From Firmicutes bacterium CAG:449 (GTDB lineage Bacteria > Bacillota_I > Bacilli_A > RFN20 > CAG-449): a stretch of 6,764 nt of DNA. Of this stretch, positions 1 to 5,069 are shown in pieces. The notes under the pieces are model-generated. The model saw only the letters and a list, made by a program, of their open reading frames with translations, did no database searches and was not told the DNA's origin. A program made the translations under genes and the position numbers. The stretch is taken from the NCBI GenBank assembly GCA_000432895.1, contig FR889460.1:2350-9113 (forward strand). Direction: 5' to 3'. Each line of letters opens with the position of its first letter. Positions within the stretch are counted from its first letter, which is position 1.

Positions 1-753
1 ACAATTCTTATTGCAGCTGTTGGAAATTATGGCTTTTAATCAGATTATGTAGCAAATCCAGCATTAGGATATAATGTTTTTGGTGTTGGAGCTTGCGATT
101 ATAAATCACCTGTTCCATTCGGCTATTCTTCTGCTAAAGTGGAAAAAGGTCCGGATAAGCCTAATATAACTGCACCAGGAAATGCATTAACTATTGCTAA
201 TCTTGCTGGAAAATTCTCTGGTACATCATTCTCATCAGCATTTGTTACAGGTTGTGTAGCATTAATGTTAGAATATAGACCAGCATTAAAGTTACATCCA
301 GAAAGAGTTTATGCTTTATTAACCGCAAATGCGAGAACATCACTTATTACTTCAGATCATGTTGGATTAAGAACTAGAGCAGGAGCTGGTGGATTAAGTA
401 TTACTAAGGTTTTTAATAACATTGATAATATTTTTTATGGCACAGTAACAAGTCGTACAGCATATGAAAAGTCAATTGAATTATCAATTGATAGCGGGCA
501 TTCAATGCAAGTAGCGGCTTATTGGTTAGCTTATGCGGATGGAAATGCAAATAATACAAAACATACAGATTATGATCTATTCTTAATCGATAGTTCACCA
601 TCTTATGTTTTAAAAGCAAGATCTTATAAAAACAATTTTGAATACTTTGAATGGAAATGCAATTATTCTGATGATTATATTTTGTCATTTGATTTGGCCG
701 GCGAAATGGTTCAATCACCAGATCAATTTTGCGTAGCATATTGTATTAATTAA
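1..753 (+). pseudogene. Subtilisin-like (S8) serine peptidase, 3' part, interrupted by an in-frame stop
   Basis: Frame 1 reads as the second half of a subtilase. AAVGNYG (codons 5-11) matches the oxyanion-hole AGN motif, NPALGYNVFGVGA the following strand, and FSGTSFSSAFVTG the catalytic-serine motif, with the nucleophile Ser encoded at 226-228. The Asp and His of the triad would lie upstream of the window. After the catalytic domain come about 100 residues, rich in beta-type sequence with a TDYDLFLID motif, resembling the beta-sandwich domain that often follows subtilase catalytic domains. A TAA at 37-39 interrupts the frame; the frame is open on both sides and the homology continues across it, so this is a nonsense mutation (or a sequencing error) rather than a gene end. 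A downstream GTG at 139 is open to the end but has no Shine-Dalgarno site and would lack the oxyanion Asn, so I do not accept it as a start. The gene ends at TAA 751-753, just before a terminator. Family assignment is firm; substrate and location are unknown. Confidence 0.82.
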
Positions 754-760
754 AATTTTA

Positions 761-795
761 GACTAGGAATCAAAAATGGTTCTTAGTCTTTTTTT
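761..795 (+). terminator. Intrinsic terminator of the subtilase gene
   Basis: An 11-bp stem (761-771 with 778-788, two G-T wobbles) closes a six-base AAAAAT loop and is followed by seven T residues (789-795). It starts 7 bases after the subtilase stop codon. Its 3' arm also contains the stop codon of the opposing IS110 fragment (783-785). Read on the minus strand the stem is followed only by a weak T-tract, so it is mainly a plus-strand terminator. Confidence 0.8.
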
Positions 796-1349
796 GTTAT
801 TTTTAAATGTAATCCATCATTTCCACCTGATTGATTTATATGAGAATCTAATCCAGCATAAGCAGTTATTTGTCTTATTCTAGAGAATCTATTTATGTCA
901 CCTAGTTCAGCAATAATACGTGATGCAAGATTATTAGAGATACCAGGAATTGATAATAACAATTCATAATTTGGTAAGTCTTTTGCTAAATCTATAATTT
1001 GATTTAAACAATTATCTTGTTCTTGAATTTTATCGTTCAATTGTATAATTAAATCTTTCGATACTTTACAATTAACACTTGTTTCTGAACATCCAGAACA
1101 ACAATTCTTACAATACTCAATTATTTTATTTGCTTCATTTATTGTTTCATTATAATGATGACAAGTTTCTTTCATTAGATATTTAGCAAGTGTCTCTGGA
1201 TTTTTGTTTTTCAATTGATTAGGATGACTATATTTCTTTAATAAAGCCATTGGAACATCACTATAGAGTTTACTCCATAATTTATCAATATTAGGAAATA
1301 CAATATTTAAAATTAGTCTAAATTGAACTTTTATCTTGACACGATCAGA
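783..1349 (-). pseudogene. IS110-family transposase remnant (C-terminal Transposase_20 part, truncated at both ends)
   Basis: The minus frame reads from TAA 783-785 back to a TGA at 1350-1352. The longest ATG-started piece begins at 1250 (155 residues), but homology clearly continues upstream of that ATG: an ILNIVFPNIDKLWSKLYSD segment precedes it in frame, matching the region between the two domains of IS110 transposases. The C-terminal domain is recognisable by LLSIPGISNNLASRIIAELGDINRF (helix-hairpin-helix-like; residues 98-122 from the ATG) and ITAYAGLDSHINQSGG (128-143), with the conserved QSG serine at residue 141. Missing are the N-terminal RuvC-like DEDD domain and everything after KITKK, where full proteins continue with a GS..LR segment; the sequence there changes to the subtilase gene end. 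IS110 enzymes act with a bridge RNA from an element end, and no such end is visible here, so the fragment should be inert. Possible weak homology extends past the TGA to about 1379. A cysteine cluster sits at residues 47-61. Confidence 0.8.
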
Positions 1350-1428
1350 TCACTCACTATAAGTATAACTTCTTCTTTTTATTTTGTTACCTACAAAAAG
1401 TTAATGCAGTCCATATAGGTCATAACTA

Positions 1429-1457
1429 TTTACAAAAAATGTTGAAAAGAGTATACT
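1429..1457 (+). promoter_or_regulatory. Sigma-A-type promoter for abiEi-abiEii
   Basis: TTTACA (-35, 1429-1434), a 17-base spacer and TATACT (-10, 1452-1457) lie about 40 bases before the AbiEi start. The -10 box lies within the perfect 8-bp palindrome AGTATACT (1450-1457), and a second palindrome, ATACTGTAT (1474-1482), follows the expected start site. AbiEi antitoxins are known to repress their own promoter by binding repeats there, so these palindromes are candidate operators, although they are short. Confidence 0.7.
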
Positions 1458-1484
1458 AATAGTGTAATCGGGAATACTGTATAT

Positions 1485-1491
1485 AGAGGTG
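1485..1491 (+). promoter_or_regulatory. Ribosome binding site that fixes the AbiEi start
   Basis: AGAGGTG lies six bases before the ATG at 1498. In-frame GTG 1489 and ATG 1492 overlap or nearly touch this site, so 1498 is the best start. Confidence 0.7.
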
Positions 1492-1497
1492 ATGAAA

Positions 1498-2127
1498 ATG
1501 TTAGTTGAACGATTAAAGACTAAATTTAATACTAACGAGCCTATATTTACAAATGAGATATTGGAAATGTTTAGCGAATATTCCCGCGCTTATGTATTTA
1601 GGCTCATAGATAAAGCCGAAAAAAAAGGCGAGATTATCAACTTTGATACGGGCGTTTATTTTATCCCCACAAAAAGCATTATTGGTATTTCAACAATTAC
1701 GGCTGAAGATGTTGTTAAAAAAAAATACGTTGGTTACAAAGACGATGTGTATGGTGTGTATAGTGGCTTGAATTTGCAAAATATGTTCTCGGTTACAACA
1801 CAAATGCCAAACACAATAGAAATTGTAAGCAATAACGAGTCAATGAGATGTAGGAGAATAATGATAGACGGAAGAACGATAATTCTCCGTAAATCACGTT
1901 GCAAGATTGATCGTTCCAATGCACAAGCCTACACAGTCTTGCAGTTGCTTTCTGAAATGGGAAAAACTACCGATATGGACGATAGAACAAAAGAATCAAT
2001 AATAATGTATATGATACAAAACCGAGTAAGCAATGCCGACTTGGTATCTCTTGCAAGAGTTTTTCCTGCACAGACAACAAAAAATTTAATGTATAGTGGA
2101 ATATTAAATGGTTTTACACAAGGATAA
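1498..2127 (+). CDS. abiEi: AbiEi-family (DUF6088-type) antitoxin of a type IV toxin-antitoxin system
   Basis: A protein of 209 residues. Residues about 15-57 (FTNEILEMFSEYSRAYVFRL through VYFIP) form the winged helix-turn-helix typical of AbiEi antitoxins, with the usual turn into a G-V/I-Y-F/Y-I-P strand. The rest matches the C-terminal antitoxin domain, including the GVYSG and LQNMF segments and a late region rich in helices. In characterised AbiE systems this protein represses the operon through the winged helix and counteracts the AbiEii toxin without forming a stable complex with it; both roles are inferred here from the family. It is the first gene of a two-gene operon: abiEii starts inside its 3' end, overlapping by 20 bases in another frame. 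The reading frame is intact. The start was chosen at ATG 1498 from the AGAGGTG site. The symbol is used by family; sequence identity to lactococcal AbiEi is likely low. Confidence 0.85.
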   Translation: MLVERLKTKFNTNEPIFTNEILEMFSEYSRAYVFRLIDKAEKKGEIINFDTGVYFIPTKSIIGISTITAEDVVKKKYVGYKDDVYGVYSGLNLQNMFSVTTQMPNTIEIVSNNESMRCRRIMIDGRTIILRKSRCKIDRSNAQAYTVLQLLSEMGKTTDMDDRTKESIIMYMIQNRVSNADLVSLARVFPAQTTKNLMYSGILNGFTQG

Positions 2128-3022
2128 AAAAAGTTTTGATATAGCAATTAGAGCAGCGAGTAGGCATTTTAATGTTTCTCCCGCGATAATAGAAAAGGAC
2201 TATTATGTAACGCTCGTTCTTCGTGAACTTGCAAAACAAGTTCCTGATTTATTGTTTAAGGGTGGTACTTCACTTTCAAAATGCTACAAGATTATAGACA
2301 GATTTTCCGAAGATATTGATATTACGTTAGATTCGGAACATCAATCGCAAGGCAAAAGAAAAAATCTGAAATATACAATCGTAGAAATTTGTAGCAATCT
2401 TGGATTGAACTTGTTGAATGAAAATGAGACGAGAAGCCGTAGAGACTATAACTGTTATAAGATAGACTATTGTGCAAGACACAGTTTATCAGGCTTAAAT
2501 CCACAACTTCTTGTTGAAACTGTGTTTATCGTAAAGGCGTTTCCTGATGAGATAAAACAAGCGTCCTCTATGATATACGACTATCTCAAAGCCGTTGGAA
2601 ATGACGAAGCAATCGCACAGTATGAATTAGAGCCGTTTGATATTCGTGTTCAAACACTTGATAGAACTCTTGTTGACAAGGTTTTTGCGGTGTGCGATTA
2701 TATGTTAGATAATAAGACGGAAAGGCAGTCAAGGCATATTTACGATTTATCACGTTTGCTTACTCTTGTAAAATTGGACGATAATCTGAAAGCTCTTATA
2801 AAAGAAGTGCGTGAGGATAGAAAACTGGGTACAAAATGCTACTCTGCACAAGACGGTGTGAGTGTTCCTAATTTGCTTCGACAAATGATAGATACAGAGT
2901 TTTTTAAGAAAGACTATGAAGATAGCACCGAAAAACTTTTATCAAAACCCGTTACTTATGAAGAAGCCATAAAAGCAATAGAAATGATAATTGCAAGCGA
3001 TGTATTTGACACAGAAAACTAA
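2108..3022 (+). CDS. abiEii: AbiEii-family nucleotidyltransferase toxin
   Basis: A protein of 304 residues, a normal length for this DUF1814/AbiEii nucleotidyltransferase family. Motif I is complete: KGGTSLSKCY (residues 51-60) followed by FSEDIDI (66-72), giving the glycine-serine loop and the metal-binding Asp pair Asp69 and Asp71. A second block, LDRTLVDKVFAVCDYM (184-199), supplies the family's K-x5-D element (Lys191, Asp197), and RQSRHIYDLSRLL (207-219) the conserved R-H-x-x-D stretch. Characterised members transfer nucleotides; AbiEii binds GTP, and related MenT toxins modify tRNA 3' ends. Overexpressed toxin halts growth reversibly, which underlies phage abortive infection. All visible catalytic residues are present, so the toxin should be active, though its target is not predictable. 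It starts inside abiEi with only a weak AGTGGA-like ribosome site, which suggests translational coupling that keeps toxin below antitoxin. A strong hairpin terminator follows 34 bases after the stop. Confidence 0.9.
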   Translation: MVLHKDKKSFDIAIRAASRHFNVSPAIIEKDYYVTLVLRELAKQVPDLLFKGGTSLSKCYKIIDRFSEDIDITLDSEHQSQGKRKNLKYTIVEICSNLGLNLLNENETRSRRDYNCYKIDYCARHSLSGLNPQLLVETVFIVKAFPDEIKQASSMIYDYLKAVGNDEAIAQYELEPFDIRVQTLDRTLVDKVFAVCDYMLDNKTERQSRHIYDLSRLLTLVKLDDNLKALIKEVREDRKLGTKCYSAQDGVSVPNLLRQMIDTEFFKKDYEDSTEKLLSKPVTYEEAIKAIEMIIASDVFDTEN

Positions 3023-3055
3023 ATAAAGATAATCATAATCCGTTGGATAACTTGG

Positions 3056-3098
3056 AGGGTTTGATTGTTCAGAAGAACAGTTAAGCCCTTTATTTTTT
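3056..3098 (+). terminator. Intrinsic terminator between abiEii and the recombinase
   Basis: A stem of 14-15 bp (3056-3070 with 3075-3089, three G-T wobbles) has a tight AGAA loop and is followed by TTATTTTTT. It lies 34 bases after the abiEii stop and 20 bases before the recombinase start. It would end the toxin-antitoxin transcript and also shield or attenuate expression of the recombinase. Confidence 0.78.
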
Positions 3099-3118
3099 GT
3101 AAAAGGAGAGTAAAAACT

Positions 3119-3607
3119 ATGACATTAGCATTGAATAAAGAATTAGCAAAAAGAGCCGTTATGTTACTTCGTGCCTCCTCTAAACAACAGACAGACCGAG
3201 AAAACGATTTTGATATACCACAACAGAAATCAATCCTTTTGCCGTTCGTGGAGTCGAAAGGTTGGGATTAAGTAAAGGTAGTTACTGAGGGTGGAGTATT
3301 GGGCTTTAAGATATCGGCAAATGACCGAGACGCAATCCAAGATATTAAGAAAATGGCTGACTGTAGAGAGTTTGACATACTCGTGATTTATATGTCAGAC
3401 AATCTAGGAAGAATTGCAGATGAAACACCTTTAATTGTTTCTTATCTCAACTAAAGAGGAATTACGGTGTTCTCCTATACCGAGGGAGAAATCAGCGCGA
3501 AGGACCACACAAGCAAGTTGATAATGGTAGCTTGTGTAACAGACCAAACCATTTTATCGGGACAGTCTATTATATGGGGTGTAAATTCGGCATCGGTAGC
3601 AGACTAA
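3119..3607 (+). pseudogene. Large serine recombinase, N-terminal catalytic domain remnant with several stops
   Basis: The start is ATG 3119 behind AAAGGAGAG (3102-3110). Read through its stops in one frame, the sequence is a serine recombinase catalytic domain: RAVMLLRASSKQQT (residues 12-25) holds the catalytic-serine motif, normally R-V-S-T-x-x-Q, with the nucleophile Ser20. DIPQQKSIL, EGGVLGFKISANDRDAIQDI, FDILVIYMSDNLGR, DETPLIVSYLN and RGITVFSYTEGEI follow in the expected order. TAA at 3269-3271 falls after GWD, and TAA at 3452-3454 falls where relatives have the Glu of LNERG. The conserved Arg of the D-R-L-G-R motif, catalytic in this family, is Asn here (codon 3401-3403). Similarity fades after HTSKL (about 3520), before tandem TAA codons at 3605-3610; the DNA-binding recombinase and zinc-ribbon domains are absent. 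This is a dead integrase/transposon recombinase of the type carried by clostridial elements, and the likely former mover of the AbiE pair. Confidence 0.83.
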
Positions 3608-3781
3608 TAATATTATCTATTGATGTTTTTTCAAGATTGCAAGTTTTTGATAATTCTTGTTTAGTTATATTTGGATTATTTCAGTAAGAACTTTTATTTG
3701 AGAAGGGTTAAGAGATTTATCATCCATTTCGCTAATAAAGTTGAAAGGAATAGTAATTATAATATCATTAGTTGAGCATAT
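3606..3781 (-). pseudogene. Frameshifted C-terminal winged-helix remnant of a regulator (minus strand)
   Basis: Two minus frames join into one plausible protein tail. The upstream frame (3781 down to about 3680) gives DIIITIPFNFISEMDDKSL and then NPSQIKVLTEI. The frame that is open next (about 3677 down to 3606) gives NPNITKQELSKTCNLEKTSIDNIISLL with its line broken only by the window's change of sequence. The second half has the spacing of a helix-turn-helix (N-P-x-I-T-x-x-E-L then S-I-D-N-I-I), and the join needs a one-base shift near 3675-3682. The pattern of a T-I-P-F strand ending one domain followed by a winged helix recalls COG2865-type (AlbA_2/HATPase_c_4) regulators, but that name is a guess. 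A TAA lies just upstream (3782-3784) and no start is visible, so only a tail survives. It stops exactly where the recombinase remnant ends, which suggests a junction. Confidence 0.42.
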
Positions 3782-3782
3782 T

Positions 3783-3798
3783 TATAACTTTTGTTATA
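3783..3798. repeat. Perfect inverted repeat TATAAC-TTTT-GTTATA
   Basis: Six-base arms with a four-base loop, perfectly symmetric. No T-tract follows on either strand, so it is not a convincing terminator. It may be an operator for a dimeric regulator upstream of the first candidate pfl promoter, or chance in AT-rich DNA. Confidence 0.3.
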
Positions 3799-3837
3799 GA
3801 AAATACTATCTTGTTAAAAATTTTATATATTAAAATC

Positions 3838-3866
3838 TTGATAATTATTTAACTAATATTTAATAT
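3838..3866 (+). promoter_or_regulatory. Candidate distal pfl promoter
   Basis: TTGATA (3838-3843), a 17-base spacer and TAATAT (3861-3866). The -35 box is good and the -10 box is fair (4 of 6). Transcription would start near 3873, which places the cre-like palindrome at about +5 to +18. In DNA this AT-rich, such matches can occur by chance. Confidence 0.4.
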
Positions 3867-3876
3867 ATTTTTTCTT

Positions 3877-3890
3877 TGTAAGCGATTGCA
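3877..3890. promoter_or_regulatory. cre-like site (CcpA/LacI-family operator)
   Basis: TGTAAGCGATTGCA is a near-palindrome with the central CG. It fits the Bacillus-type cre consensus TGWAANCGNTNWCA at 13 of 14 positions (G in place of W at position 12). It is one of very few GC-containing islands in this leader, which makes chance less likely. CcpA or another LacI-type repressor bound here would block a transcript from the distal promoter, linking pyruvate formate-lyase expression to sugar supply. Confidence 0.5.
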
Positions 3891-3910
3891 ATAAAACATG
3901 ATTTATCATT

Positions 3911-3942
3911 TATATATAAAAAACTAATATTATATATAAAAA
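3911..3942. repeat. Direct repeat of TATATATAAAAA, 20-base period
   Basis: Two copies begin at 3911 and 3931, exactly 20 bases (about two helical turns) apart. They could make a curved or easily melted segment between the cre-like site and the proximal promoters. No function is assigned. Confidence 0.3.
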
Positions 3943-3973
3943 TATTGGTATAAACCTATAAAAATGTAAGAAA

Positions 3974-4000
3974 TTGATATTGCTAAATTAATCGTATAAT
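3974..4000 (+). promoter_or_regulatory. Alternative pfl promoter with consensus -10
   Basis: A perfect TATAAT (3995-4000) is preceded by TTGATA (3974-3979), but the spacer is only 15 bases, short for sigma-A. It may be used weakly, or with a shifted -35. Confidence 0.35.
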
Positions 4001-4002
4001 TG

Positions 4003-4031
4003 TTGTTAATAGTTTTTTTAAATGATAAAAT
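4003..4031 (+). promoter_or_regulatory. Candidate proximal pfl promoter with extended -10
   Basis: TTGTTA (4003-4008), a 17-base spacer and TAAAAT (4026-4031), with TG at 4023-4024 giving an extended -10. Transcription would start near 4038, leaving a leader of about 30 bases before pflA, a common arrangement. Confidence 0.5.
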
Positions 4032-4066
4032 GATATCGCCTAATAGAAGTGAAGGAAGGTGATTAT

Positions 4067-4774
4067 ATGGGATATGTTCATTCTTATGAAACCTTTACAA
4101 CTGTTGATGGACCTGGTATAAGATTTATATTATTCTTAACAGGATGTCCATTAAGATGTAAATATTGTCATAACCCTGATACTTGGAAATTAGGTAATAA
4201 AAACTATACTGCTCAAGAAATAGTTGATCAAATATTAAAATATAAAAACTATTATAAAAATGGTGGAGTAACTATTTCTGGAGGCGAACCTTTATTACAA
4301 ATTGATTTTGTTATCGAAGTATTAAAATTATGTAAAGAAAATAATCTTCACACTGCTGTTGATACCTCTGGAATAACTTTTGATATTAATAACAAAGAAA
4401 AATTTATTGAGTTAAATAAATATTGTGATTTGTTCTTATTAGATATAAAAGAAGTAGATGAACAAAAACATATTGAATTAACTGGTAAAAGTAATAAAAA
4501 CATCATTGATTTTGCTTATTTTTTAGATGAGTGTCATAAGAAAGTTTGGATTCGTCATGTAATAGTTCCAACAATCAATACTGATGAAAAGAATTTATTA
4601 GATACACGTAAATTCTTAAACACGCTTCACAATATTGAGAAAGTGGAAGTTCTTCCTTATCATACTTTAGGAAAAGATAAGTACACTAAATTGGGTATTA
4701 AATATCCTTTAGAAGGAATTAGAGTTCCTAATGATGAAGAAATTAGTTTAGCAAGAAAGATATTAGAAAAATGA
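4067..4774 (+). CDS. pflA: Pyruvate formate-lyase activating enzyme (radical SAM)
   Basis: A protein of 235 residues, close to the usual 240-250. It is a cytoplasmic radical-SAM enzyme that abstracts a hydrogen from the C-terminal glycine of PFL to make the glycyl radical. The [4Fe-4S] motif is C-x3-C-x2-C at Cys27, Cys31 and Cys34 (GCPLRCKYCHNPDTW), preceded by the activase signature VDGPGIRFILFLTGC. SAM-binding GGEP is at 72-75 in GGVTISGGEP. HTAVDTSG, LLDIKEVD, VWIRHVIVP and VEVLPYHTLGKDKY follow as in characterised PflA. The start at ATG 4067 has AAGGAAGGTGA just upstream; an in-frame GTG at 4049 overlaps the leader and lacks such a site. It is the first gene of a tight operon, its TGA stop overlapping the thioredoxin-like gene as ATGA. 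The presence of pflB two genes on removes doubt about which glycyl-radical enzyme it activates. Confidence 0.96.
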   Translation: MGYVHSYETFTTVDGPGIRFILFLTGCPLRCKYCHNPDTWKLGNKNYTAQEIVDQILKYKNYYKNGGVTISGGEPLLQIDFVIEVLKLCKENNLHTAVDTSGITFDINNKEKFIELNKYCDLFLLDIKEVDEQKHIELTGKSNKNIIDFAYFLDECHKKVWIRHVIVPTINTDEKNLLDTRKFLNTLHNIEKVEVLPYHTLGKDKYTKLGIKYPLEGIRVPNDEEISLARKILEK

Positions 4775-5064
4775 CATTTAAAGGAATTTGTATAGTAGAA
4801 GTTAGTGGTCAATCATGCGCTAGTTGTTTATCACTAATGAATGAATTAAAAAATGTTGATTTGCCAGAAGATGTTAATTTGATTCATATTGAAATTGATG
4901 AAGATCAAAAAGAATTTATTAATCAATATCAAATTGATAGATTACCAACTATTTTAATTCTTAAAGATGATGTTGAAATTTCTAGATGCCGAGGATTTCA
5001 ACCAGAAGAAATATTATCTCTATGGCTTAATAGTAAAATTTTAGAGGCAAGAGGAAAGGAGTAA
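4771..5064 (+). CDS. Small thioredoxin-like protein encoded between pflA and pflB
   Basis: A protein of 97 residues with a thioredoxin pattern: a first strand (GICIVEVSG), a CASC redox motif at Cys16-Cys19 (SGQSCASCLSLMNEL), a LIHIEIDED strand, and RLPTILILKDD with the conserved cis-proline (Pro59) after Leu-Arg. A C-terminal helix ends the fold. The active-site dipeptide is Ala-Ser rather than Gly-Pro, and the usual Trp before the first Cys is Ser. There is no signal peptide or membrane segment, so it should act in the cytoplasm. Its ATG overlaps the pflA stop (ATGA), and its last codons contain the pflB ribosome site, so its synthesis is coupled to both. That position suggests a dithiol partner of the PFL system, such as keeping the PFL active-site cysteines or the activase reduced, or repair after oxygen exposure. 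This role is inferred only from context. Confidence 0.85.
   Translation: MTFKGICIVEVSGQSCASCLSLMNELKNVDLPEDVNLIHIEIDEDQKEFINQYQIDRLPTILILKDDVEISRCRGFQPEEILSLWLNSKILEARGKE
5056..5061 (+). promoter_or_regulatory. Ribosome binding site of pflB inside the thioredoxin-like gene
   Basis: AAGGAG ends immediately before the TAA of the upstream gene (5062-5064) and is 8 bases from the pflB ATG. It is the strongest ribosome site in the operon, fitting the high level of PFL that fermenting cells make. Confidence 0.8.
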
Positions 5065-5069
5065 ATTTT

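Larger units (their letters stand above)
1380..3605. mobile_element. Probable acquired insert: AbiE toxin-antitoxin pair plus decayed serine recombinase
   Basis: The stretch between the IS110 remnant and the minus-strand helix-turn-helix remnant has a different base and codon style from its flanks, with frequent gcg, ccc, cgt and ctt codons. A sample line (2581-2640) has 26 of 60 G+C, against 17 of 60 in pflB (6421-6480). Its contents, a defence/addiction module followed by a large serine recombinase, are typical cargo of clostridial mobile elements. I found no convincing flanking direct repeats or att core, so the boundaries are only where the debris of other genes begins. The recombinase is dead, so any element is no longer mobile by its own enzyme. 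Confidence 0.45.
3782..4066. other. AT-rich intergenic leader of the pfl operon
   Basis: No coding pattern is visible on either strand: all frames are broken by frequent stops. It contains the inverted repeat, candidate promoters, cre-like site and direct repeat listed separately, and the AAGGAAGGTGA ribosome site for pflA (about 4052-4062). I see no tRNA, riboswitch or terminator in it. Confidence 0.6.

Noticed and set aside
413..739. Minus-strand open frame of 108 codons opposite the subtilase gene
   Set aside because: It is the complement of a well-supported coding frame, has no ribosome site, and its composition is that of an antisense shadow.
139..753. A separate short protein starting at GTG 139
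   Set aside because: No ribosome site, and it would begin inside a subtilase domain without its oxyanion Asn; it is the tail of the interrupted gene.
1251..1497. IS110 bridge RNA or element end upstream of the transposase fragment
   Set aside because: The upstream end of the gene and the element terminus are missing; the sequence is occupied by homology to the inter-domain region and then the abiE promoter.
1734..2504. Three minus-strand open frames (about 60-72 codons) opposite abiEi and abiEii
   Set aside because: All lie within intact, motif-bearing plus-strand genes and resemble no protein family.
3065..3271. A 68-residue protein starting at GTG-type codon 3065
   Set aside because: Its first 18 codons run through the terminator hairpin; the recombinase start at 3119 has a proper ribosome site and matches the family.
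3811..3836. Possible Rex (NADH-sensing) operator beginning TTGTTAA near 3811
   Set aside because: Only the left half matches; the right half (TTAACAA) is absent, and AT-rich DNA gives such half-sites freely.
3700..4050. tRNA, riboswitch or CRISPR repeats in the pfl leader
   Set aside because: No cloverleaf, conserved riboswitch core or regularly spaced palindromic repeats; only short AT-rich repeats.
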